A DNA stretch of 28,332 nt from Pelotomaculum sp. UBA4789. Lineage in GTDB: Bacteria; Bacillota; Desulfotomaculia; Desulfotomaculales; Pelotomaculaceae. Every line of letters starts with the position of its first letter. Within the stretch, counting starts at the first letter, position 1. The DNA lies in contig DHGV01000038.1 in assembly GCA_002402945.1 (NCBI GenBank), positions 1 through 28,332 on the forward strand. The letters run 5' to 3'. The translations under genes and the position numbers were made by a program. This document shows positions 16,307-24,890 of this stretch, piece after piece. The notes beneath the pieces were generated by a model. It searched no databases. It saw nothing but the letters and a program-made list of their open reading frames with translations, and had not been told where the DNA came from.

Positions 16307-16636
16307 ATGATCTGGAAATGTTCTGTTTGCGGCTACATGCACAAAGGCAGCGAGGCGCCTGAAGTTTGTCCGAAATGCGGCAGTCCCAAAGAGAAGTACG
16401 CCGCTATGTCTGAGGAGGACGTAAAAAAAGTTATTGATTCAGACCGCACCAATGACATCCATATGGAACTCGTCAGACTGGCCATGAAAATCAGAAAATT
16501 ATCCAATGAAGGTATTACCATCAACCTTGACGAAAACTGCGTGGCACTGTTCAAAAAGGCACATAGTGAAGCCTGGGTGATCAAGCAAAGGAGCAAAGCC
16601 GAAATTGCCGGCCACATCGGCAAAGGCAAGTGGTAA
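16307..16636 (+). CDS. Rubredoxin-domain small protein
   Basis: A 109-residue protein. The N-terminal 35 residues form a rubredoxin-like iron site (CSVCGY and CPKCGSPKEKY), of the short type found at the end of rubrerythrins. The remaining 70 residues are charged and helical, with no motif I recognise. It could be an electron-transfer or regulatory protein in oxidative-stress defence; that is inferred from the domain only. The ATG follows GGGAGA at a normal distance. A clear terminator comes 10 bases after the stop, so it is probably a single-gene unit driven from the conserved element upstream. Confidence 0.83.
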   Translation: MIWKCSVCGYMHKGSEAPEVCPKCGSPKEKYAAMSEEDVKKVIDSDRTNDIHMELVRLAMKIRKLSNEGITINLDENCVALFKKAHSEAWVIKQRSKAEIAGHIGKGKW

Positions 16637-16646
16637 GACAGAAGCC

Positions 16647-16674
16647 GAGAGCCCAAAATATGGGCTCTCTTATT
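16647..16674 (+). terminator. Rho-independent terminator after rubredoxin-like gene
   Basis: GAGAGCCCA (16647-16655) pairs perfectly with TGGGCTCTC (16661-16669), loop AAATA, followed by TTATTT. Confidence 0.85.
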
Positions 16675-16701
16675 TGACAACATATTAATAAAAAATAAAT
16701 T
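16674..16701 (+). promoter_or_regulatory. Promoter for the frameshifted unknown gene
   Basis: TTGACA at 16674-16679 and TAAATT at 16696-16701 are 16 bases apart. The -35 begins at the T-tail of the preceding terminator. Confidence 0.5.
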
Positions 16702-16771
16702 ATGACGAATAAATTAGGAAGGCGTGTATTATCATCACAGCATCAGGTGTATCCTAAGAGGAGTACTTTCT

Positions 16772-17580
16772 ATGGAAAAACTGTTTAGTTTTGATAATGA
16801 GTCGGTTGCCAGGCTGAGAAGCTGTACTATGAGAGCCAGAAGCACAGATCAAAAAGATCCCTGTCTCAGCAGAAAAAGAGGTTGGTATAAGAGCGAAACG
16901 GATCCCAACGATATGCTCGATTGTTTTCCCGCATTGCGCCTGAAAAAGGTTACATCCTGCGTGCCTACCAGTTTTCAGACGGCAGGGGCAACGGTAATGG
17001 TTTTGTTTGGGCTATGCCGCTGGCAGCGCCTTTCCCTGATTATAAGGACTGCCCGGGGTTGGAAAGTAATTTTTTGAAGCCGCCAAGACCACCGGAGGCC
17101 TTAGAATCGGTAATGGAAGTTATTGATGGTGACGGTTCACCAATGTCATATTTATGCGCTTCAATCTTCGCCCGCGAGGTAAAGGAGTTTGGCGCCATAT
17201 GGCACGGCTGCAACTGGGGTCTGGTGAAAATCATTGAGAATGATCCCTGGAGCAACGAGGAAAAATTTTTGGGGACGCCGTCACCAAAAAATAAATGGCA
17301 ATGGTCTCTGCCCAGGCCCATCAACTGGCGGCCGCACGTGAAAGTTGAAGGTGAATTGATAACCGTAACATTTTACTCTTACAGCGGCTATTTCGTGCAA
17401 AGCATATCTGTGACAACTGATACTTACGAAAAGAACAGTTATTGCTTTGAGTCAGAATCAGAAACGGTAGCTACCGGTCCCTCAGGTTACACGCTCAAAG
17501 GGAAAGCCTGGCACAAAGCAACGGCTGCTGACTTGCCAGCTGCCGGTGAACCAAATTTCGCAGATCACAAGACGCGCTAG
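16772..17580 (+). pseudogene. Unknown protein gene split by a single-base shift near 16921
   Basis: Reading from ATG 16772 (AGAGGAG at 16757-16763) gives MEKLFSFDNESVARLRSC and continues to DPNDMLD, after which that frame becomes unconvincing. From 16921 the next frame carries a well-formed sequence, LFSRIAPEKGYILRAYQF, to the stop at 17578-17580. Adding one T in GATTG (to GATTTG) at 16921 restores one protein of about 270 residues. It is rich in aromatic residues, shows no signal peptide, and I do not recognise the family. It ends inside the 84-nt repeat: the last residues ADHKTR and the stop are repeat sequence. Either a true pseudogene or a base-calling error; translation might also start at TTG 16921 or slip at the T-run. 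Confidence 0.7.
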
Positions 17581-17645
17581 AATCGTTTCTAACGCGTTTT
17601 AATTTATTGCCCGGTGTGTTTGTACCTGTTTCATTTTATAATTCG
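17562..17645 (+). repeat. Repeat copy B: 84-nt terminator-containing element
   Basis: Matches 11425-11508 along its whole length. It overlaps the last 19 bases of the preceding gene and contains that gene's terminator. Confidence 0.75.
17572..17604 (+). terminator. Rho-independent terminator overlapping a stop codon
   Basis: ACGCG (17572-17576) pairs with CGCGT (17593-17597), and TAGAA (17578-17582) with TTCTA (17587-17591), around one C/A mismatch and loop TCGT, followed by TTTAATTT. The TAG stop lies in the left arm. Confidence 0.75.
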
Positions 17646-17656
17646 AGAAATACTAC

Positions 17657-17685
17657 TTGCCTGGCGGTCTCTTTTATTCAATAAT
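17657..17685 (+). promoter_or_regulatory. Possible promoter of the AICAR transformylase gene
   Basis: TTGCCT at 17657-17662 and AATAAT at 17680-17685, 17 bases apart. Neither hexamer is perfect. Confidence 0.35.
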
Positions 17686-17718
17686 GTATTAAGAAGAAAG
17701 AGTTTAGGAGGATTATAA

Positions 17719-18894
17719 ATGAATGAATTAGCTTTAAAGTATGGCTGCAACCCTAATCAGAAACCATCCAGGGTTTTCATGGCAGATGGCAGTGAGCTTC
17801 CGGTTAAAGTATTAAACGGCAAACCAGGATATATCAATTTCCTCGATGCTCTGAACGGCTGGCAGCTGGTCGCTGAATTGAAGGATGCCACAGGACTTCC
17901 GGCGGCAGCATCTTTCAAGCATGTTTCACCGGCAGGCGCGGCTGTAGGACTTCCACTAACAGAGGTCGAAAGAAAGATTTACTGGGTGGATGAGGGCGAG
18001 CTGACGCCGCTGGCTAACGCATATGCCAGAGCAAGGGGCGCTGACAGAATGAGCTCGTACGGAGATTTTATCTGTCTGTCCGACATATGTGATGTAGCAA
18101 CAGCAAAACTGATTAAGATAGAAGTTTCCGACGGTGTCATTGCACCGGGTTTTGAGCCTGAGGCCTTGGAAATCTTGAAAAGCAAGAGAAAAGGCAGTTA
18201 CAATGTCGTTCAAATCGATCCTGCATACCGTCCCGCGGCAATTGAGCATAAGCAGGTATTTGGCATTTCGTTTGAGCAGGGGAGAAATGAAATAAAGATC
18301 GATCGGGACGCCCTTAAAAATATAGTAACAGAGAACAAGGAAATTCCTGATGCAGCAAAGATTGACCTGATTATTGCCCTAATTACCATAAAATATACCC
18401 AGTCAAATTCAGTGTGTTACACAAAAAACGGGCAGGTAATTGGCGCCGGCGCCGGTCAGCAGTCAAGGATCCACTGTACAAGGCTTGCGGGAAACAAAGC
18501 AGATAACTGGTTTCTGCGCCAGTCGCCAAAAGTGCTTGACCTGCAGTTTTTAAAGGAAATCGGACGGGCAGAAAGAGATAATGCGATTGACGTGTACATT
18601 GGCGATGAATACATGGATGTGCTGGCAGAAGGCAGCTGGCAGAAAACCTTCAAAGTAAAACCCGAAGTGTTCACCAGGGAAGAAAAACTTGCCTGGCTGG
18701 AGCAGCTGACAGGCGTGTCACTTGGTTCGGACGCCTTCTTCCCCTTTGGTGACAACATTGAGCGCGCATATAAAAGCGGTGTTAAATATATCGCCGAGAC
18801 AGGCGGCTCTATCCGTGACGATAACGTCATTGAAACCTGTAATAAATATGGCATGGTAATGTGCTTTACAGGAATCCGTTTATTCCATCATTAA
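17719..18894 (+). CDS. Stand-alone AICAR transformylase (PurH C-terminal domain only)
   Basis: Catalyses formyl transfer from 10-formyl-tetrahydrofolate to AICAR, the penultimate step of purine synthesis. The 391-residue protein corresponds to the formyltransferase half of bifunctional PurH and lacks the N-terminal IMP cyclohydrolase domain of about 200 residues. Family motifs are SFKHVSPAGAA (catalytic K67-H68 pair), KYTQSNSVCYTKNGQVIGAGAGQQSRIHC, SDAFFPFGDNIERAYKSGVKYIAETGGS, and the FTGIRLFHH end. Such single-domain forms are known in clostridia, sometimes alongside a full PurH. TTTAGGAGG precedes the ATG. No other purine gene is nearby, so the cyclohydrolase must be encoded elsewhere or this is an additional copy. 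Confidence 0.92.
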   Translation: MNELALKYGCNPNQKPSRVFMADGSELPVKVLNGKPGYINFLDALNGWQLVAELKDATGLPAAASFKHVSPAGAAVGLPLTEVERKIYWVDEGELTPLANAYARARGADRMSSYGDFICLSDICDVATAKLIKIEVSDGVIAPGFEPEALEILKSKRKGSYNVVQIDPAYRPAAIEHKQVFGISFEQGRNEIKIDRDALKNIVTENKEIPDAAKIDLIIALITIKYTQSNSVCYTKNGQVIGAGAGQQSRIHCTRLAGNKADNWFLRQSPKVLDLQFLKEIGRAERDNAIDVYIGDEYMDVLAEGSWQKTFKVKPEVFTREEKLAWLEQLTGVSLGSDAFFPFGDNIERAYKSGVKYIAETGGSIRDDNVIETCNKYGMVMCFTGIRLFHH

Positions 18895-18994
18895 AGAATA
18901 TCATAGCCATTTATAAATAAGAACATTATTATTTATCGGGCAGCATCCGCGTAAAGCCTTTATACATAAGCTATTGAGATGAGAGGGATATAAT

Positions 18995-19753
18995 GTGGAG
19001 AACGACAAGAAAATCGCAGTTTTAATTGACGCTGATAATGTTTCGGATAGATATATAAAATATATTTTTGATGAAATCTCCAACCACGGGATCGCCACGT
19101 ATAAGAGAATTTACGGAGACTGGACAAAGCCGCAGCTGGCATCATGGAAAACCGTGCTGCTTGATTACTCTATTACCCCGATTCAGCAATACAGCTATAC
19201 TACAGGTAAAAATGCGACTGATGCGGCACTAATAATTGATGCTATGGATATCCTCTATTCAAAAAACGTTGATGGTTTTTGCCTGGTTTCCAGTGACAGT
19301 GATTTCACTAAATTGGCTGCCCGTCTCAGAGAGGCCGGCATGTACGTTATCGGCATGGGTGAAAAGAAAACACCGAAGCCCTTCATCGCAGCCTGTGAAA
19401 AATTTAAATATCTTGAAGTTTTAGCGGCTATCCCCACAGATTCCTACGCGGCCAAAACCAATGAAAAGGTGGAAAAGAAAGAAGCGCCAAAAGAGAGTAT
19501 GGCAGATATAAAAGAGCTTATAGACTCGATAAAAATTATTGTCGCGGATAGTTCAGACGAAGACGGCTGGGCATTCTTGGGCGAAGTTGGCAATAGAATC
19601 AGCAAACGCTATCCGGATTTTGATACCAGGAACTACGGGCATGCCAAGCTGGCGCCCCTGATAGCTTCTCTTAAGCAGTTTGAAATACAGGCCCGAAAAA
19701 CCAATAACCCCAATATTATCCATTACTATGTTAAAAATAAAGCTATTTCATAA
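18995..19753 (+). CDS. NYN-domain putative RNase with C-terminal OST-HTH/LOTUS domain
   Basis: A 252-residue protein. Residues 5-145 form a NYN (DUF88, PIN-like) nuclease domain with the conserved acidic residues in VLIDADNVS (D12, D14), TDAALIIDAMD and SSDSDFTKLA. A charged linker of about 25 residues leads to a C-terminal LOTUS/OST-HTH domain (WAFLGEVGNRISKRYPDFDTRNYGHAKLAPLI), which binds RNA in its relatives. The combination suggests an RNA-processing or RNA-decay role; the target is unknown. The start is GTG 18995 after GAGAGGG; ATG 18993 is in another frame and closes quickly. A terminator follows the stop. Confidence 0.9.
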   Translation: MENDKKIAVLIDADNVSDRYIKYIFDEISNHGIATYKRIYGDWTKPQLASWKTVLLDYSITPIQQYSYTTGKNATDAALIIDAMDILYSKNVDGFCLVSSDSDFTKLAARLREAGMYVIGMGEKKTPKPFIAACEKFKYLEVLAAIPTDSYAAKTNEKVEKKEAPKESMADIKELIDSIKIIVADSSDEDGWAFLGEVGNRISKRYPDFDTRNYGHAKLAPLIASLKQFEIQARKTNNPNIIHYYVKNKAIS

Positions 19754-19777
19754 TTGTTGACAATGAAAAAGAAAAAG

Positions 19778-19809
19778 AAAGGCACAAGGGACACACCCTT
19801 GTGCTTTAT
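19778..19809 (+). terminator. Rho-independent terminator after the NYN-LOTUS gene
   Basis: GCACAAGGG (19782-19790) pairs with CCCTTGTGC (19796-19804), loop ACACA, extended by an A-rich run before and TTTAT after. The A-run on the left also makes it usable on the opposite strand. Confidence 0.85.
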
Positions 19810-19818
19810 CATTTATGG

Positions 19819-19847
19819 TTGATTCACTGACATATAACAGATATTAT
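19819..19847 (+). promoter_or_regulatory. Promoter of the small membrane protein gene
   Basis: TTGATT (19819-19824) and TATTAT (19842-19847) are separated by 17 bases. TAACAG (19835-19840) and CTGTTA (19856-19861) make an inverted repeat over the start region that could be an operator. Confidence 0.5.
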
Positions 19848-19894
19848 ATACCTGAACTGTTAATTAATGATAATTAAAGATCTGAGGTGAGTAT

Positions 19895-20335
19895 GTGAAA
19901 CATATTATTGGCATCAACCTGGCTTTACTGACTGGTGGCCTGATTGGTTTTTTTGGCGTTTTCGCATCCGTTTTTTCAGACGGCGCGCTGAAAGAACGGC
20001 TGACAGCAATTGCTGTCATATTGTTAATTTACTATTTTATAAGCGAGATTTGGGGGTATTTACTGCCGGACTATTCCTGGAAATGGGGTCTTTTTATTGG
20101 CGTGCCAGGTGTACTGTTTTTGGGATTTTATATGCTCAGGGGATTTAATGCCTACTATTTAATCTATATGGTGTTGATCATTTGCAAGCATGCTCCGGCG
20201 CTTGGGGCGGCAGTTCTTTCAGAAACCGCAGGAAAAACAGCCTGGCGGGAAAGACTAAACCCTCAAACTGGTGTATTTTACGCCGGCCTGGAGGTTTGCG
20301 CTGATTCCGGATTAGTCTCGATAGACATATCATAA
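19895..20335 (+). CDS. Small integral membrane protein, unknown function
   Basis: A 146-residue protein with about four hydrophobic helices (roughly residues 4-27, 35-58, 63-80 and 85-105) and a soluble C-terminal tail of about 35 residues containing TAWRERLNPQTGVFY. I do not recognise the family. GTG 19895 is preceded by TGAGGTGAG at a suitable distance. It is the only gene between a strong terminator upstream and a broken gene on the opposite strand, so its job cannot be read from context. Confidence 0.7.
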   Translation: MKHIIGINLALLTGGLIGFFGVFASVFSDGALKERLTAIAVILLIYYFISEIWGYLLPDYSWKWGLFIGVPGVLFLGFYMLRGFNAYYLIYMVLIICKHAPALGAAVLSETAGKTAWRERLNPQTGVFYAGLEVCADSGLVSIDIS

Positions 20336-20342
20336 ATTCTCT

Positions 20343-20868
20343 TTATTTTTCAACTAAGATGTTATGTGTTTTCAGTTTCCGCTTCAGCCTGCATAATATG
20401 CTACTGTCGCATTCCAGCTGTTCCTGAACCAACTTGGCCTGCTGATGTACCGGCTGAAATTTCTTAATAAAATCCTGTTCCATTAATAAATCGATATCCT
20501 TAGAAATTTGTTCTTCTGATTCACGAATATCAGCGTTTTTAAACAAGATGTCATCACCCCAGCTTTCTTTAGTCAAATTCGTAATAAGCGACCAAATATA
20601 TTTCCTCATCAACAATCATTTCTAAAACCGCTTCGTCACCCATAGGCGCTACCTCGCTGTCCCCCCCATGCTGCTTGTTTGTAAGTTGAATAAATAGAAA
20701 ATTCTTATGATATATTATTATATCGGTTAAATTATTTTTCTCTTTATATGACAGCGCACTGACATCCGGACAAAAGGATAAGGCCTGATCGGTTACTGTT
20801 GCTTTTATATTGTTATTAAATTGCAAAGATAATATTATATAAGTACAGCATAAAACCAATAATCCCAT
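20343..20868 (-). pseudogene. Possible broken gene for a secreted or membrane-anchored protein
   Basis: On the minus strand a frame from 20868 encodes a hydrophobic start (MGLLVLCCTYIILSLQF) and then a polar region ending DEEIYLVAYYEFD at 20569. The next frame continues with KESWGDDILFKNADIRES to a stop at 20343. Removing one T in the TTT at about 20578-20580 would join them into roughly 170 residues. There is no good ribosome binding site for the start, and the stretch is AT-rich. I do not recognise it. It could equally be a decayed gene whose true 5' end was lost to the neighbouring TspO-like gene. Confidence 0.4.
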
Positions 20869-20893
20869 TATTAGCCATCAGGAGGAATTTGTC

Positions 20894-21670
20894 ATGGTCA
20901 AAATCATTACTACAGTCACATTTTTGGGCATGGTTGCGGTCAACGCGCTGGCAAATATCCTCCCCATCAACGGGGTGAACACCGGGCAAGTTTCCGATGC
21001 TTATCCCAACCTCTTTGCCCCTGCAGGGCTGACCTTTGCCATCTGGGGACTGATTTACCTGCTGCTGGCGGGATATACGGTGTACCAGCTCGGCTTTTTC
21101 CAGGGGTATGCCTATGCGGTCAAGAAGGACCTGCTGCAGATGATCGGGATCATCTTCTCTGTTTCCTCTCTGGCCAATGCGGCGTGGATTTACGCCTGGC
21201 ACTATGGTTTCTTCCCGCTGTCAATGCTTTTGATGATCGTGCTCCTGGTCTGCCTGATCGCCATCAACCAGATCATCAATAAAGAAACGCTTTCAATGAG
21301 GGAAAAGATGTTCATCAGGCTGCCTTTCAGCGTGTACTTCGGCTGGATCACGGTGGCGGCCATTGCCAATGCTACTATGCTCCTGGTCAGCCTGGGCTGG
21401 AACGGCTTCGGCATCCCGGAACCGGTCTGGGTGATCGCTATGATTATCGCAGGGATGCTGATCGGGGCGGTAACGACGATCAGAAACAGGGACGCCGCTT
21501 ATGACCTGGTGCTGGTTTGGGCTTACAGCGGCATATTGTTCAAGCATACGTCAACTGCCGGGTTTGCCGGCCAATACCCGGCAATTATTATCACGGTGGC
21601 TGTCTGCATTTTCCTGCTGCCGGCCGCAGCGGTCTACAGCATGTTTGCCAAGCCGCGTATGCTATTTTAA
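20894..21670 (+). CDS. TspO/MBR-related membrane protein
   Basis: A 258-residue polytopic protein with about seven to eight hydrophobic helices. The segment FAPAGLTFAIWGLIYLLLAGYTVYQLG resembles the tryptophan-rich TspO/MBR signature, and later SLANAAWIYAWHYGF and FSVYFGWITVAAIANAT also fit the extended TspO-like family, which is longer than classical TspO (about 160 residues). Classical members bind tetrapyrroles; the role of the longer ones is not established. GGAGG at 20881-20885 is well placed for ATG 20894. It is followed by the DUF4153 gene after a conserved upstream element, so it is probably a separate transcription unit. Confidence 0.8.
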   Translation: MVKIITTVTFLGMVAVNALANILPINGVNTGQVSDAYPNLFAPAGLTFAIWGLIYLLLAGYTVYQLGFFQGYAYAVKKDLLQMIGIIFSVSSLANAAWIYAWHYGFFPLSMLLMIVLLVCLIAINQIINKETLSMREKMFIRLPFSVYFGWITVAAIANATMLLVSLGWNGFGIPEPVWVIAMIIAGMLIGAVTTIRNRDAAYDLVLVWAYSGILFKHTSTAGFAGQYPAIIITVAVCIFLLPAAAVYSMFAKPRMLF

Positions 21671-21675
21671 TAAAA

Positions 21676-21727
21676 TAAATTATTAATCTTTTATTAATTA
21701 GTTGGTAACCTTTTACATCTATATTTA
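21676..21727 (+). promoter_or_regulatory. 52-nt conserved upstream element, copy 2 (before DUF4153 gene)
   Basis: Matches 16199-16250 at 46 of 52 positions; it ends 41 bases before the start codon at 21769. It contains GGTAACCTTTT and TATATTTA. Presence before two unrelated genes suggests a shared promoter or regulator site. Confidence 0.6.
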
Positions 21728-21768
21728 GAAAGTAATATGGAAATCTTATCAGCCAAGAGGCGCGGACC

Positions 21769-23633
21769 ATGAATTCTTTTACCCGGTCGATCTCGCAAAT
21801 ATCCAAAGGAGCAGTCAAGGCCTTTCAGACCTTCCCCGCTGCGCTTGCCTGCGCGGTGGCGTTCGCTATCGTGACGATGATCAGGATTCAACTTGATTGG
21901 CCCCAACAGGAGGCCTACAATCTCCTGTTCAACTGCCTGCATTGGGCTTTCGCGCTGGGCGCGGTTTTCAGCCTGGCTGCGATCACAGCAGCCCAGAGCC
22001 GCTTCAACACGGCTAAAGCTTTCCTGACAGCCAACCTGCTCGGCGCTGCGGCTGCGGTTGTGACTTTCCTGCTTCTTTACCTGTTTGGCGGGACGGACCA
22101 GGTCCAGACCGCATCACGCGTTGTCAGTGCCTCAGGCCTGTCGGCATCACGTGTCGGTGTGGCTATTCTGGTCAGTTTCATTGCCTTTATTATCCTGGCC
22201 GGCTATCCCAAAGCCCAGTCAGACTTCGCCCGGTCCTTTTTCATGACTCAAAAGGCTTTATTAATTGCCCTAATCTACGGAGGGGTGATTATGGCCGGGA
22301 CTTCCGGAGTTGCCGGCGCCTTCAGGCCTTGCTTTACCGGGATATGAGCGAAAAGGTCTATATGTATCTCGCGACCCTGGTCGGGTTCCTGGCCTTCGCC
22401 ATTTTTGTCGGATATTTTCCGGACTTTCGCAAGGGACAGCTTGAAGAACACCGCGCTGAAGCCCAGAAACAGCCGCGGTTTGTCGAGATCCTCTTCGAAT
22501 ATATTATGATTCCGATCGCACTGGCTTTGACTGCAGTTTTGTTAATCTGGACGGGCAAAATCATGGTGACCGGATCGTGGCCCGTATTCCTGCAGCTCTC
22601 CGGTATTGCGACCGGTTATACGGTCGGCGGGCTCTGGCTCCATGTGCTGGTTACCTATAACGAATCAGGGCTGGCGAAATTCTACCGCCGGTTTTATCCG
22701 GTCGCCGCGCTGGTGATCCTCGCCTTCGAGGCCTGGGCCCTGCTAAACCAGTTGAGCAAGTCAGGTCTCAAAATGACCGAATATTCCTTTATCCTGATCT
22801 GGGTTATTGCTTTGGTTTCGGCTATTTTGCTGCTCATCATCAAGGACAGAGCTCATAATATGATCGCCGTCCTGGTCTGCGCAGTGGCTGTTTTCTCGGT
22901 CTTGCCGGTGGTCGGCTACCAGGCCCTGCCGGTCACATCCCAGATCAGCCGCCTGGAAAGACTGCTGGTCAGCCAGGGTATGCTTGAGGGCGATAAGCTG
23001 CACCCCGCGGCAGCGGTCCCGGAACTGGCTGTACGCGAATCAATCACCGATGCGGTAGGCTACCTCGCCAGTGCCAAGGATACGAAGCTGCCGCCCTGGT
23101 TTGACAGGCGCCTCGGTGAAAGCTCTGTGTTTAAAAGCAAGCTTGGTTTCGAACAGGCCTGGCCCAAGCCGGAGGAATCTCCTATAACCGGACCGGGGGG
23201 GAACATGGAGACCTCGCTGATGCTGCCGCAGGGCGCTATTAACATCAACGGTTATGATTGGGCGGTTAACCTGCAGGATTATTACGGGAAGGGGACACCC
23301 TCGGTCACTGTTGACGGGGTAAAAGGCACGTATCGGATCAGCTGGACAGGCAGCACCCCATCTGTAATCCCAGCCCTGAAGATCGAACTGGACGATCGCG
23401 TGATCCTCGAGCAGGACATGAGGGCTTATATCGAACAGATTTTAGCAGTGTACCCGTCAGGTTCGGCGCAACCCATACGGGCGACCTTTGAGGATATGAG
23501 CCTGCAGCTGGAAACACCGGAAGCAGCCGTCCTGCTTGTCTTTACAAATATAGACATTTACGCAGATCCCAGCCGGGATACTCTCAACTACGGGCTCAAC
23601 TTGAACATGTTGTATCTGAAAGAAAAACCGTGA
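21769..23633 (+). pseudogene. DUF4153 membrane protein gene with a single-base frameshift near 22320
   Basis: The first frame (21769-22347) encodes an N-terminal part with several helices, ending in MAGTSGVAGAFRPCFTGI. The second frame (to 23633) takes over with ALLYRDMSEKVYMYLATLVGFLAFAIFVGYFPDF. Adding one base to GCCTTCAG at about 22320 gives VAGAVQALLYRDMSEKV, a typical DUF4153 reading. The repaired protein would be about 620 residues, the normal family length: around twelve helices and then a soluble domain of roughly 200 residues, probably extracytoplasmic. Function of the family is unknown. Both halves look unmutated otherwise, so the break is either very recent or an assembly error. 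Confidence 0.85.
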
Positions 23634-23701
23634 TGCCAGAAATGTTCATCACACCTAATCCTTAGAACACTAAATCTAAATAACCGTTTTCTGCCACAGA
23701 C

Positions 23702-23744
23702 GCAGCGCCTTGCCGGGTAATCCAGCAAGGCGCTGCTTGTTTTT
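23702..23744 (+). terminator. Strong Rho-independent terminator after DUF4153 gene
   Basis: GCAGCGCCTTGC (23702-23713) pairs perfectly with GCAAGGCGCTGC (23725-23736), loop of 11 bases, followed by TTGTTTTT. Confidence 0.92.
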
Positions 23745-23803
23745 ACCTATGGTTGACTGCCGGGACGTTACGGCGCAGGATTTTCTCTGTGGCGCTGTAA
23801 TTG

Positions 23804-24874
23804 TTACCGGGCGCTGCGGACCAGGTCAAACAACCTATTGTTTTGATAGATGCGCTCCTTGCCGATTTTAACAGAAGTCAAAATGCCTTCCTTTTCCAGC
23901 GCGTTTAGATAAGCGGCCGCAGTTTTTCTTGACACTGAAAGACCTTTTTCGATATGCGCTATTTTTGTATAAAACTCATAAAACAACAGGTCAATGAGTT
24001 CCCTAGAATAAAGCTTGGGTATCTTTTCTTTAATTTCCAAGCTCATCGCTTCAATTTCAGCATTAATATTTTTAATGATCTGCAATGTTTCTCCCGCTGT
24101 TTTTTCTATCCCGGTCAGGATATAGACAATCCAGCCCTGCCAGTTTTCATCTGTTCTGATTTCCTGTAAAAGCTTATAATAAGAGTCTTTATTGCGTATA
24201 ATATAGCTGCTCAAATAAAGGATGGGACTATCCAGAAGCTCTTTTAAAACCAGGTAAAGCACATTAATGATCCTGCCTGTCCGACCATTGCCGTCATAAA
24301 AAGGATGGATACTTTCGAATTGATAATGGATAACGGCCAGTTTTATCAGCGGATCGATATCGTCCAAGTCCTCGTTGATATATTTCTCGAGGTTAACGAG
24401 CAGTGTTCTGATTTTATCTTCACCGGAAGGCGGGATATATACTGTCTCACCGGTTTTTTCGTTTTTCAGGACGGTACCAGGCAGCTTTCTGATACCGGCG
24501 CTGTTTTTCTCTATTATGCTTTGTATTTCAGCAATCATATTTGCAGTGATTATGCCACGGGTTTTAACCTGTTCATAGCCATACCATAAAGCAGTTCTGT
24601 AATTGACTACTTCTTTGGCTGCAGGGCTCGCCCCGCTGGCTCTACTCATGGCCTTGTACAGGTCATCATTTGTAGTGATGATGTTTTCAATGGCAGAGCT
24701 GTCCTTTGCCTCATGGATCATGACTGCATTTAATAATATATGCTTATTGGGTATGGTATCTACATAGCCTTTCAGTTCAGCCAGTGCCCGGTGCGCTTTG
24801 GCTGCTTGTTTTAAAACTGCCTTTGTTTCCAGGTCTATACTCGGCGGCAACATGGGTAATTTATTGCTGTTCAT
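23804..24874 (-). CDS. Fic-domain protein with inhibitory motif and C-terminal winged helix
   Basis: A 356-residue protein of the Fic family, which typically transfers AMP onto target proteins. The active-site motif HPFYDGNGRTGR spans residues 190-201 and is complete. Near the N-terminus SSAIEN (59-64) fits the [S/T]xxxE[G/N] inhibitory helix motif, so this is the self-inhibited class II type. YIPPSGEDKIRTLLVNLEKYI is the usual segment before the catalytic core. Residues about 290-356 (HIEKGLSVSRKTAAAYLNAL) look like a winged helix-turn-helix. GGAGGTG is well placed for the ATG at 24874; an in-frame ATG at 24889 overlaps the ribosome binding site. No toxin or antitoxin partner is adjacent. 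Confidence 0.92.
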   Translation of the reverse strand: MNSNKLPMLPPSIDLETKAVLKQAAKAHRALAELKGYVDTIPNKHILLNAVMIHEAKDSSAIENIITTNDDLYKAMSRASGASPAAKEVVNYRTALWYGYEQVKTRGIITANMIAEIQSIIEKNSAGIRKLPGTVLKNEKTGETVYIPPSGEDKIRTLLVNLEKYINEDLDDIDPLIKLAVIHYQFESIHPFYDGNGRTGRIINVLYLVLKELLDSPILYLSSYIIRNKDSYYKLLQEIRTDENWQGWIVYILTGIEKTAGETLQIIKNINAEIEAMSLEIKEKIPKLYSRELIDLLFYEFYTKIAHIEKGLSVSRKTAAAYLNALEKEGILTSVKIGKERIYQNNRLFDLVRSAR

Positions 24875-24890
24875 TGCGTACACCTCCATG

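Noticed and set aside
16916..16932. Programmed -1 frameshifting at the TTTTCCC in the unknown gene.
   Set aside because: It is not a good X-XXY-YYZ slippery site and no downstream stimulatory hairpin is evident; a lost base is simpler, though not excluded.
20816..21202. A 128-codon minus-strand frame.
   Set aside because: Antisense to the TspO-like gene, no start signal.
24850..24860. TGGGTAAT in the Fic coding start as a second operator half-site.
   Set aside because: It is a short chance match within codons, with no inverted partner.
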